Source: CAIMUS01 sp046347625
Lineage (GTDB): Bacteria > Pseudomonadota > Gammaproteobacteria > Competibacterales > Competibacteraceae
Length of the DNA: 64,000 bases
Assembly: GCA_046347625.1 (NCBI GenBank)
Contig: JAXMFU010000001.1
Coordinates: 806,001-870,000 of the forward strand
Reading direction: 5' to 3'
The translations under genes were made by a program, and so were the position numbers. Under the pieces are notes generated by a model. It worked only from the letters and a program-made list of their open reading frames with translations. It made no database searches and was not told the DNA's origin. Numbering within the stretch: position 1 is the stretch's first letter; the number at the start of each line of letters is the position of its first letter. This document shows, piece after piece, positions 35,305 to 43,444 of the stretch.

Positions 35305-36030
35305 TTGCAGCAGCAGGCTTGTTTCGCCGATCCGGTTCGGGCCTTGCAGGCGGCGGGCGGCGTGGTGGAGGCGCGGTTGCGGCACAGTCGGGAGGTGTTA
35401 CGACAACGGGCGGTGGATCAAACGCTGGAAGCAGCCCTGGCGGGCATCGATCAGTTGTTGCCGCAGGTGGTGCAGGCGGCCGATTTGCGTGTTTTGAATG
35501 GATTGGAAGGGCAGGGGGCACGGCTGTATTTCGAGGCTTTGCGGGCGCTGGTGCCGGCGGAGTTCGGCTTTCAGGGGCGGAATCGCCGGCCACCGCGGGA
35601 TCCGTTCAATGCGCTGTTGTCGCTGGGGTATACGATTCTGTTCGCGCAGGTGGATACGGTGGTACGGGCCGATGGGCTGTTGCCCTGGGTCGGGTTTTAT
35701 CATCAGCCCCATGGTCGCCATGCGGTGCTGGCATCGGATTTGATGGAGCCGTTCCGCCATCTGGTGGAACGCACGGCGTTGGCGGCGGTAACCCGGCGGC
35801 GCTTGAAGGTGGAGGATTTTTATCTGGACGCCGAGCGTGGTTGCCTGTTGCAGCCGGAGGCGCGGAAGCGGTATCTGGCGATGTTGAGCGAGCGCTTCGA
35901 TACGCCGCTGCTGGCTTTGGACGGGGAGGTTCCCAAGACGATGCACGGTCATTTGCACGATCAGAATCTGGCGTTGCTGGCCTGGATTCGGGGGCGGACG
36001 CCGCGGTTTACGGCCTGGAGAATGCGATGA
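35305..36030 (+). CDS. cas1: Cas1 catalytic helical domain, separated by an amber codon
   Basis: It continues in the same frame directly after the TAG. It carries the Cas1 metal-binding residues: Glu in LNGLEGQGARLYFEAL (residue ~68), His in VGFYHQPHGRH and Asp in LASDLMEPFRHLVE. Translation could restart at the TTG at 35305, since GGAGGGGG lies about a dozen bases before it, giving a 241-residue product without the beta domain; alternatively readthrough or inactivation applies. It overlaps cas2 by four bases. Confidence 0.85.
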   Translation: MQQQACFADPVRALQAAGGVVEARLRHSREVLRQRAVDQTLEAALAGIDQLLPQVVQAADLRVLNGLEGQGARLYFEALRALVPAEFGFQGRNRRPPRDPFNALLSLGYTILFAQVDTVVRADGLLPWVGFYHQPHGRHAVLASDLMEPFRHLVERTALAAVTRRRLKVEDFYLDAERGCLLQPEARKRYLAMLSERFDTPLLALDGEVPKTMHGHLHDQNLALLAWIRGRTPRFTAWRMR

Positions 36031-36305
36031 GCGTTTATGTGGTTTGTTACGATATCGAGGATGATGGGATTCGCGTGCAGCTTAGCCGATTGCTGGGTGA
36101 GTACGGAGAGCGGGTGCAGCGCTCGGTGTTCGAGATCACGCTGCGGTCGGAGCAGGATCGGGTGGAGTTGCAGGCGCGCTTGACGGAACTGCTGGGGGAG
36201 GAACGCGAGGTGCGGTTTTATTGTCTGTGTGAACGCTGCCGGACGGCTTCGTATTCTCTGGCGGGTGAGAAGGTGGCGGTGTTTCCCAGTGCGATTATCG
36301 TGTAG
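36027..36305 (+). CDS. cas2: Cas2 adaptation endonuclease
   Basis: 92 residues. Ferredoxin-like Cas2 fold: MSVYVVCYDIEDDGIRVQLS with the conserved Asp in the first strand, then YGERVQRSVFEITL and VRFYCLCERC. Cas2 bridges two Cas1 dimers in the integration complex. The ATG overlaps the end of cas1. It is intact and is the last protein gene before the leader and array. Confidence 0.95.
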   Translation: MSVYVVCYDIEDDGIRVQLSRLLGEYGERVQRSVFEITLRSEQDRVELQARLTELLGEEREVRFYCLCERCRTASYSLAGEKVAVFPSAIIV

Positions 36306-36571
36306 GGTCGGGGCAGTCCGGGCGGCGGGACGCCGGTCGCGGGTGGGTGAGATAGCCTGTTTTGGCCGTTATTGCTTGTAATTTCATGGAGTTGGCTGTC
36401 GGCAGCCGGCTTGAAACAGTGTCTTGTGCCGCCAGTTCAATGGAATCAATGAGTTAGATTGTAAAACTGAGGTTCGATGGGGTCCAGCGCAATGGTTGAG
36501 TCGATATTACGGCGTCTGCCGCCGATTGGAGGGGGTAATCCCTTGAAAGCGATAAAGTTATATGGTCTACT
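36306..36571 (+). promoter_or_regulatory. CRISPR leader region
   Basis: 266 bp between the cas2 stop and the first repeat, with no gene. It is AT-richer toward the array (GCGATAAAGTTATATGG just before repeat 1). Orientation is supported by the repeat ending in GTTGAAAC, the usual 5' handle of type III crRNA when read on the + strand, and by the altered last repeat at the far end. The promoter itself was not located. Confidence 0.65.
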
Positions 36572-37099
36572 ATTGCAGACTGCTTAGCCGTTAAGGCTGT
36601 TGAAACATTGTAATTCCAAACCTCTCCGGGGATTTCTATAATTGCAGACTGATTAGCCGTTAAGGCTGTTGAAACATTATTTCAATATCCGAGAATGCGA
36701 TTTCGTAGGATATTGCAGACTGATTAGCCGTTAAGGCTGTTGAAACTCCGGTCCTTCTCTCCAAAACAATGTTTGCTGGCCAATTGCAGACTGATTAGCC
36801 GTTAAGGCTGTTGAAACCATATCTCGAATCACTGAAGTCGTCGAAGACAAATGATTGCAGACTGATTAGCCGTTAAGGCTGTTGAAACTGCTCTGGAACG
36901 GATCGTAGACACCATATGGCATCTATTGCAGACTGATTAGCCGTTAAGGCTGTTGAAACTTCCTGTCCCCCAACGTATCGATGTCTGCCATGACGATTGC
37001 AGACTGCTTAGCCGTTAAGGCTGTTGAAACTTCAGTTTCATTGTCGGTTTCTTTCAACATTTCTATTGCAGACTGATTAGCCGTTAAGGCTGTTGAAAT
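36572..37099 (+). CRISPR. Type III-B CRISPR array, 8 repeats of 35 bp and 7 spacers
   Basis: Repeats start ATTGCAGACTGATTAGCC and end GTTAAGGCTGTTGAAAC. Starts are at 36572, 36641, 36712, 36783, 36854, 36925, 36996 and 37065. Spacers are 34-36 bp. Repeats 1 and 7 have C instead of A at position 12, and repeat 8 ends GAAAT, the degenerate trailer end. A short AGCC/GGCT stem precedes the 8-base handle. The array is short for such a locus. Confidence 0.98.
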
Positions 37100-37504
37100 G
37101 GATGAATTGCGAATGCGAGCGCCGCGTCGAACTGGGGAAAGTCTGAACCGCAGATTAACGCGGATGAAGGGATTACGCAGATTAATGGTGTCCAGCCCGT
37201 AGGGTGGAATAGGCCGGTCGCCAGGCCGTGTTCCGCCGAATGGTTCTCGGCACCCTATTTCAGGCACCTTGCCGGAAACGGCCCGGCATTGCGGCCTCAT
37301 TACCGGCCTACGGAGCTATGAAACTCATGAGTTCATAATTCGCCCTTGGACGCATTCATGAACCTGCTGGCATAACCCCGACGGGATGTACGTTTCCACT
37401 GGAACTCGAGCGCCTTTGAGCTTCATGTCAGCTCTGGCCTTGGCCAGATTCCAGTTATAGGTAAAGTACGATGGGCACGCTCCGCTTTGCCCATCCTACC
37501 GAAA
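37100..37504. repeat. Gene-free stretch with repeats R1 copy d and R2 copy c
   Basis: After the array comes a CAGATTAACGCGGATGAA / ACGCAGATTA type sequence often seen in intergenic DNA, then repeat R1 copy d (37199-37311, a diverged version with GCCGGAAACG and TACCGGCCTAC at its end), and repeat R2 copy c (37467-37500, GATGGGCACGCTCCGC / GCTTTGCCCATCC). No gene seen. Confidence 0.6.
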
Positions 37505-37564
37505 ACTCCCGCTATACTGGCGGCATGAGTCGAGCGGGACGAGGTGAACCTCATGGCTGAAGCA
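37505..37564 (+). repeat. 60-bp direct repeat R4, right copy (right side of the CRISPR locus)
   Basis: It matches the copy at 20970-21029 at 54 of 60 positions, same orientation. The ACGAGGTGAACC plus ATG end is retained, opening a frame MAEALFKDCHGN that runs to a stop near the recG start without looking like a known protein. Together the two copies enclose about 16.5 kb including the whole CRISPR-Cas system. Confidence 0.65.
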
Positions 37565-37667
37565 CTTTTTAAGGATTGTCACGGTAACTCAGTAGGCCGG
37601 TTGCTCGAGGTACCCTGCAAGGCTCTATTTTCTACTAAGCGCTTGCGTTATCATCGAAATATGCTTA

Positions 37668-39785
37668 TTGAACGATTGCGCCAGCGTGTCCGCTGTCTCT
37701 GAGACCTCAGTCCGCCTTGCTTTGCAGGACCTGAAAGGCGTCGGTCCCCGGTTGTTGGAACGACTGCAACGCCTGGGCATCACCGCCGTGGAGCAGTTAC
37801 TGTTCCATCTGCCGCTGCGCTATCAGGACCGCACCCGTATCACGCCGATCGGTGGTTTGCAGGTTGGCGTCGAAGCCGTGGTCGAGGCGGAGGTCGTCCT
37901 GACGGAGGTCAGTCAACGGGGACGGCGGGCATTGCTCTGTCTGCTCCAGGACGGTACGGGCAGCTTGACGCTACGCTTCTTTCATTTCAGCACCGCACAG
38001 TACAAGCTGCTGGCACAGCCGGGAATTCGGTTGCGCTGTTACGGCGAGGTCCGCGGCGGCGCCGGCATGCTGGAAATGATTCACCCCGAATACTGGCGGC
38101 TTGACGGAGAATCCCCGCCGCTGCTGGATGACCATCTCACGCCCGTCTATCCAACGACCGAAGGTTTACATCAGTTGACCCTGCGCTCCCTGCTGCGGCA
38201 GGCATTATGGCGGCTGGAGGAAGACCCCGACTGTCTGCCGGAGTGTCTGCCCGCCACACTGCGGGAGCGGCTGAATTTTCCAACCTTGGCCGAAGCCGTG
38301 CGATGGTTGCATTGTCCGCCGGCGGCATGGTCGCCGCTCGAGTTGGAGACCCAACTACGACTGGCCCGGCAACGCCTGGCTTTCGAGGAGTTGCTGGCCC
38401 ATCATTTAAGCTTGCGCCAATTGCGGCAGCAGATACAGCGTAATACCGCTCTGGCGCTCACTGACGGGGACGAACTGCGGCGGCAATTCCTGCAAGGATT
38501 GCCGTTTACCTTGACGGCGGCCCAGCAGCGGGTGATGGGTGAGATCGACGCCGATCTGATGCAGCCGCGACCGATGTTACGGTTGCTTCAAGGGGATGTC
38601 GGTTCGGGTAAGACCGTGGTCGCGGCGGCGGCGGCCTTGCGAGCGGTGGCGATGGGCTGTCAGGCGGCGGTCATGGCGCCCACCGAACTGCTGGCCGAAC
38701 AGCATTATCGAAGTTTCTCCAACTGGTTGCTGCCTCTGGGACTGGAAGTGGCCTGGTTGACCGGCAGACTCAAGGGCAAAGCCAGGGAAGCCATGCTGGC
38801 GCAGATTCGCTCGGGCGAAGCGGCCGTCATTGTCGGTACGCATGCGCTGTTCCAGGAAGATGTGGTTTTTGCCGGCCTGACTCTGGTGGTTATCGACGAG
38901 CAGCACCGCTTCGGAGTACACCAGCGGCTGGCCCTGCGGGAAAAGGGCCGCCAGGGCGGCTATTGTCCCCATCAGTTGATCATGACTGCCACGCCGATCC
39001 CCCGCACCCTGGCGATGAGCGCCTATGCCGATCTGGATACGTCGATCATCGACGAGAAGCCGCCGGGACGGATTGATGTGCAAACCGCTGTGATTGCCGA
39101 GAGCCGTCGCGCCGAGGTGATCGAACGTATCCGCCTGGCTTGCGAACAGGGCCGACAGGCTTACTGGGTCTGTCCGCTGATCGAGGAATCCGAGCTGCTG
39201 GAATGCCAGGCCGCCGCCGATACCGCCCGCTACCTGAGTCAAGCACTGCCCGGCCTGCGTGTCGGCCTGGTGCACGGACGGCTGAAATCGGCGGAAAAGG
39301 AACAGGTGATGGCGGCTTTCAAGGCGGGGGAACTGAATCTGCTGGTGGCGACCACGGTCATCGAGGTCGGGGTGGATGTGCCCAATGCCAGCCTGATGAT
39401 TGTCGAAAACGCCGAACGCCTGGGATTGGCCCAGTTGCATCAATTACGCGGTCGGATAGGGCGGGGCAGCACTCAAAGCAGTTGCGTGCTGCTGTATCGC
39501 GGACCGCTGTCGGAACAGGCCCATGGCCGCTTGGCGATCCTGCGTGCCAGCAACGACGGTTTCGAGATTGCCGAACGGGACTTGCGGTTGCGGGGACCCG
39601 GCGAGGTGCTGGGCACCCGGCAAACGGGAGATTTGACCTTGCGGGTGGCCGATTTGATGCGGGACCAGGATTTGCTGGAATGGGTGCAGCCGACCGCCGG
39701 CGAGTTATTGCAGCGCTATCCCCACCAGACCCAGGCGCTGATTCGGCGCTGGATCGGGGAAGGCGAGCGTTATGGCGAGGTGTGA
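37668..39785 (+). CDS. recG: ATP-dependent DNA helicase RecG
   Basis: 705 residues, normal length. It has the wedge/OB domain in the N-terminal third (LFHLPLRYQDRTRITPIGGL), then helicase motifs: Walker A LLQGDVGSGKTVVAAA, DEQHRFG box, MTATPIPRTLAM, and QLRGRIGRGSTQSSCVLLY. RecG reverses stalled replication forks and branch-migrates recombination intermediates. No ATG fits; a TTG at 37668 or a GTG at 37683 could start it, and the site cannot be decided. It is outside the CRISPR locus by function. Confidence 0.95.
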   Translation: MNDCASVSAVSETSVRLALQDLKGVGPRLLERLQRLGITAVEQLLFHLPLRYQDRTRITPIGGLQVGVEAVVEAEVVLTEVSQRGRRALLCLLQDGTGSLTLRFFHFSTAQYKLLAQPGIRLRCYGEVRGGAGMLEMIHPEYWRLDGESPPLLDDHLTPVYPTTEGLHQLTLRSLLRQALWRLEEDPDCLPECLPATLRERLNFPTLAEAVRWLHCPPAAWSPLELETQLRLARQRLAFEELLAHHLSLRQLRQQIQRNTALALTDGDELRRQFLQGLPFTLTAAQQRVMGEIDADLMQPRPMLRLLQGDVGSGKTVVAAAAALRAVAMGCQAAVMAPTELLAEQHYRSFSNWLLPLGLEVAWLTGRLKGKAREAMLAQIRSGEAAVIVGTHALFQEDVVFAGLTLVVIDEQHRFGVHQRLALREKGRQGGYCPHQLIMTATPIPRTLAMSAYADLDTSIIDEKPPGRIDVQTAVIAESRRAEVIERIRLACEQGRQAYWVCPLIEESELLECQAAADTARYLSQALPGLRVGLVHGRLKSAEKEQVMAAFKAGELNLLVATTVIEVGVDVPNASLMIVENAERLGLAQLHQLRGRIGRGSTQSSCVLLYRGPLSEQAHGRLAILRASNDGFEIAERDLRLRGPGEVLGTRQTGDLTLRVADLMRDQDLLEWVQPTAGELLQRYPHQTQALIRRWIGEGERYGEV

Positions 39786-40301
39786 GGAAGGAAGGCTAAA
39801 GGCTAAAGGCTGAAGGTCCGGTAGGTTGCCGTGAAAATCACGATGGTTAGGAGTAGGAGTAGGCCGGAATAAGCGGAGCGATAGCGAAGCATTTCCGGCG
39901 CCCGGCGCCTTGCCGGAAACGCCGCGTTGCGGCCTTATTCCGGCCTACGGAATTTTCGTCCACGGGGGTGTCAAGGTCACATGACATGACCGTTGGGTTA
40001 CCGTGAAAATCCTTGCAGGAGGCCTAAGAGTTGGCAGGAGCCAGCCGGCGCGTCGTAACCCGACATCCCGCCAGTCCTGTCATCGGTAAACCGGCACCAT
40101 CTACTTTTAGTTGCACTCAAGTTAAACTGCGTTCCCCATCTTTCCCGGCAACATATTATAATGTGCCGGCCATGGCGGATGGCGGAGCGTGGTTTGTAGG
40201 ACCGATTGAGGGAGCGGTCCTGGCGGCGGCTTTGGTCAATTCCATTAGCTTTGCCAACAAGTTTCCGATAGAAAAACAGTTATCCCGATCCCCAGGAGAA
40301 T
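39786..40301. repeat. Gene-free stretch with inverted R1 copy c and a partial R5 copy
   Basis: R1 copy c (39859-39948) is in opposite orientation to copy a. A partial R5 copy follows (ATGACCGTTGGGTTACCGTG, then GCGCGTCGTAACCCGACA to about 40065). Upstream of tkt there is TATTATAATGTGCC near 40150, a plausible extended -10 region, but no matching -35 was identified. No gene seen. Confidence 0.55.
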
Positions 40302-42302
40302 ATGATGCCCACCCGTAGAGAACTGGCTAACGCGATTCGCGCCCTGAGCATGGATGCGGTGCAACAGGCCAATTCCGGCCATCCTGGTGCTCCTCTTGGT
40401 ATGGCGGATATCGCCGAGGTACTTTGGAACGACTTTCTCCGGCATAATCCCGCCAATCCGACCTGGGCCGAGCGCGATCGCTTCGTCCTCTCCAACGGCC
40501 ATGCCTCGATGCTGTTGTATGCACTGCTGCATCTGAGCGGTTACGAGCTGCCGCTGGCGCAATTACAGCAGTTCCGGCAGCTCGATTCCAAAACGCCCGG
40601 CCATCCGGAATACGGCTGTACCCCCGGAGTGGAGACGACCACAGGACCGTTGGGCCAGGGGCTGGCCAACGCCGTCGGCATGGCACTGGCCGAGCGTACT
40701 CTGGCGGCCCGCTTCAACCGTCCCGGTTATGCTATCGTCGATCATTTTACCTATGTGTTTCTGGGCGACGGCTGTCTGATGGAAGGTATTTCCCATGAAG
40801 CCTGTTCCCTGGCCGGCACGCTGGGGCTGGGCAAGCTGATCGCTATTTATGACGACAACGGTATCTCCATCGATGGCAAGGTGCAGGGCTGGTTCCGCGA
40901 TGATACCCCCCGCCGCTTCGAGGCGTATGGCTGGCATGTCATCCCGGCGGTGGATGGACATGACCCGGAAGCTGTCAAACAGGCTATCGCTACGGCTAGG
41001 CTGGTGAACGACCGTCCCAGCCTGATCTGTTGCAAGACGGTGATCGGTTGGGGCGCGCCGCACAAGGCCGGCACTGAACACGTTCACGGCGCGCCGCTGG
41101 GTCCGGAAGAAGTGGCGGCCACGCGGGAATCCCTGGGGTGGTCCCATCCATCTTTCGTCATTCCGCCGGCTATCTCTGCCGCCTGGGACGCCCGTGAGCG
41201 TGGCGCGGCCCTGGAGTCGGCCTGGAACGAGCTATTCACGGCTTATGCGGCGGAGTATCCGGAACCGGCCGCCGAATTCAAGCGCCGGTTGGCGCACCAA
41301 CTCCCTACCGATTGGGAGCCTAAGTCCTGGGCCTATATCCGTGCCACCGAAGAGAAAGCGCCCAATATTGCCTCCCGCAAGGCGTCCCAGAATGCGCTCG
41401 AAGCCTACTCCCCGTTGCTCCCGGAATTGTTGGGAGGGTCCGCCGATCTGAGCGAGTCCAATAATACGCTCTGGAAAGGCGCCCCTGAGATCAGCCGAGA
41501 ACAGGCTGACGGCGCTTATCTCCATTATGGCGTGCGCGAGTTCGGCATGAGCGCCATCCTGAACGGCATCGTGCTGCACGGTGGGTTCATTCCCTATGGG
41601 GGCACCTTCCTGGTTTTCTCCGATTATGCCCGTAACGCCGTGCGCATTGCCGCCCTGTCGCGCCTGCCGACGATCTTCATTTACACCCATGATTCCATCG
41701 GTTTGGGTGAGGACGGGCCCACCCATCAACCGATCGAGCACCTGGCCAGCCTGCGGCTGATCCCGAACCTGTCCCTGTGGCGCCCCTGTGATGCGACCGA
41801 AGTGGCCGTGGCCTGGAAAGCCGCGATCGAACGTCGCAACGGTCCGAGTTGTCTCGTGCTCTCGCGGCAGAATCTTCCCCCGCAGCGGCGCACGCCGGAG
41901 GCCGTGGACGCAATCCAGCGGGGCGGCTATATCCTGCGCGACTGCAGCGGTGTTCCCGAAGCCATTCTCATCGCTACCGGATCGGAAGTGCAGTTAGCCA
42001 TCGTCGCGGCGGAGCAACTGGCCGAACGCGGCAGGAATATTCGCATCGTTTCCCTGCCGGCGGTCGATGTTTTCGAGTCCCAGGATGCCGCCTATCGCGA
42101 GGCGGTATTGCCGGCCGCCGTAACCCGCCGGCTGGCGATCGAAGCCGGTGTGACCACTTCCTGGTATAAATATATCGGGATGAGTGGCAAAATAATCGGC
42201 TTGGATCGTTTTGGCGCCTCGGCGCCAGGAGGCGTACTGTTCAAGTATTTCGGTTTCACTGTAGAAAACGTGGTCCGCACCGTCGAGGAACTGTTCCTCT
42301 AA
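40302..42302 (+). CDS. tkt: Transketolase
   Basis: 666 residues, full length. Thiamine-diphosphate enzyme of the pentose phosphate/Calvin cycle: HPGAPLGMADIAEVLW, SNGHASMLLYALLHL, TTGPLGQGLANAVGMAL, GDGCLMEGISHEACSL (ThDP-binding GDG), and in the second domain FIYTHDSIGLGEDGPTHQP. It moves two-carbon units between sugar phosphates. AGGAG lies before the ATG. It heads a tkt-gap-pgk-pyk order seen in several proteobacteria. Confidence 0.96.
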   Translation: MMPTRRELANAIRALSMDAVQQANSGHPGAPLGMADIAEVLWNDFLRHNPANPTWAERDRFVLSNGHASMLLYALLHLSGYELPLAQLQQFRQLDSKTPGHPEYGCTPGVETTTGPLGQGLANAVGMALAERTLAARFNRPGYAIVDHFTYVFLGDGCLMEGISHEACSLAGTLGLGKLIAIYDDNGISIDGKVQGWFRDDTPRRFEAYGWHVIPAVDGHDPEAVKQAIATARLVNDRPSLICCKTVIGWGAPHKAGTEHVHGAPLGPEEVAATRESLGWSHPSFVIPPAISAAWDARERGAALESAWNELFTAYAAEYPEPAAEFKRRLAHQLPTDWEPKSWAYIRATEEKAPNIASRKASQNALEAYSPLLPELLGGSADLSESNNTLWKGAPEISREQADGAYLHYGVREFGMSAILNGIVLHGGFIPYGGTFLVFSDYARNAVRIAALSRLPTIFIYTHDSIGLGEDGPTHQPIEHLASLRLIPNLSLWRPCDATEVAVAWKAAIERRNGPSCLVLSRQNLPPQRRTPEAVDAIQRGGYILRDCSGVPEAILIATGSEVQLAIVAAEQLAERGRNIRIVSLPAVDVFESQDAAYREAVLPAAVTRRLAIEAGVTTSWYKYIGMSGKIIGLDRFGASAPGGVLFKYFGFTVENVVRTVEELFL

Positions 42303-42359
42303 GGCTGCCGGCAACGTCCTTGAGTGCTGTCACAAACCTCTATAAGTCAGGAGAAAAGC

Positions 42360-43370
42360 ATGGCGATTAACATTGCAATCAACGGCTATGGCCGTATCGG
42401 CCGCAATATCCTGCGCGCCCTGTATGAATACAATCGCACCGGTGAATTCAAGATCGTCGCCGTCAACGATCTGGGCGATCCCAAAACCAACGCCCATCTG
42501 ACCCGGTACGATACGGTGCACGGCAAGTTCCAGGGCGACGTTACGGTCGACGGCGATTATATGATCGTCAACGGCGACCGGATCCGGGTGTTGGCGGTCC
42601 GCAATCCGGCCGAGCTGCCCTGGCGCGACCTGGGGGTGGATGTCGTGCACGAGTGCACCGGTTTGTTCACCAGTAAGGACAAGGCCGGCGCCCATCTGAG
42701 CGCCGGTGCCAAGAAGGTCATCATTTCCGCCCCCGGTGGCAAGGACGTGGACGCGACCATCGTCTATGGCGTGAATCACAACGTTCTGAAAGCCGACGAT
42801 ACCGTCATCTCCAATGCGTCCTGTACGACCAACTGCCTGGCGCCGCTGGTCAAGCCGCTGCATGAAAAACTGGGCCTGCAGCGCGGGCTGATGACCACCA
42901 TTCATGCCTATACCAACGACCAGGTGCTGACCGACGTCTATCACAAGGATCTCCGTCGCGCCCGTTCCGCCACCCAGTCGATGATTCCCACCAAGACCGG
43001 TGCCGCCGCGGCGGTGGGTCTGGTACTGCCGGAACTGAACGGCAAGCTGGACGGCTTTGCCATGCGCGTGCCCACGATCAATGTGTCGGTGGTGGACCTG
43101 AGCTTTATCGCCTCCCGCGACACCTCGGTCGACGAGGTCAACGCCATCGTCAAGGCGGCCTCCGACGGCGAGCTCAAGGGTATTCTGAATTACAACACCG
43201 AGCCGCTGGTTTCCATGGACTTCAATCATGACCCGGCTTCCTCCACCTTCGATGCCACCCAGACCCGGGTGATCGGCAATCTGGTGAAGGTGCTGTCCTG
43301 GTACGATAACGAGTGGGGCTTCTCCTGCCGGATGCTGGACACCACCAAGGCGCTGATGAACGCCAAGTAA
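42360..43370 (+). CDS. gap: Glyceraldehyde-3-phosphate dehydrogenase, type I
   Basis: 336 residues. NAD(P)-binding INGYGRIGRNILRAL at the N-terminus, the active-site cysteine in SNASCTTNCLAPL, and the catalytic-domain signature SWYDNEWGFS near the C-terminus. It interconverts glyceraldehyde-3-phosphate and 1,3-bisphosphoglycerate. The ATG at 42360 has AGGAG upstream. It follows tkt by 57 bp and ends in a strong hairpin. Confidence 0.97.
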   Translation: MAINIAINGYGRIGRNILRALYEYNRTGEFKIVAVNDLGDPKTNAHLTRYDTVHGKFQGDVTVDGDYMIVNGDRIRVLAVRNPAELPWRDLGVDVVHECTGLFTSKDKAGAHLSAGAKKVIISAPGGKDVDATIVYGVNHNVLKADDTVISNASCTTNCLAPLVKPLHEKLGLQRGLMTTIHAYTNDQVLTDVYHKDLRRARSATQSMIPTKTGAAAAVGLVLPELNGKLDGFAMRVPTINVSVVDLSFIASRDTSVDEVNAIVKAASDGELKGILNYNTEPLVSMDFNHDPASSTFDATQTRVIGNLVKVLSWYDNEWGFSCRMLDTTKALMNAK

Positions 43371-43383
43371 TGACGGCTCAGCA

Positions 43384-43427
43384 CACGGACACGCCGGCTC
43401 ACCACGGCCGGCGTGTCCGTGCCTTTT
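43384..43427 (+). terminator. Hairpin between gap and pgk
   Basis: A 14-bp perfect stem, CACGGACACGCCGG / CCGGCGTGTCCGTG, with a 10-base loop, followed by CCTTTT. It looks like a weak intrinsic terminator or an mRNA-stability element that could make gap more abundant than pgk. The short T run makes full termination uncertain. Confidence 0.65.
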
Positions 43428-43444
43428 AGAAGAAGGAGTGTGAT

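Noticed and set aside
36944..37300. Leftward 118-residue open frame over the end of the CRISPR array
   Set aside because: It reads the repeats on the antisense strand (repeated STALTANQSAI blocks); a product of repeat periodicity, not a gene.
37668..39785. recG as part of the CRISPR locus
   Set aside because: It is a housekeeping helicase in ordinary context, beyond the right R4 copy and with its own start.
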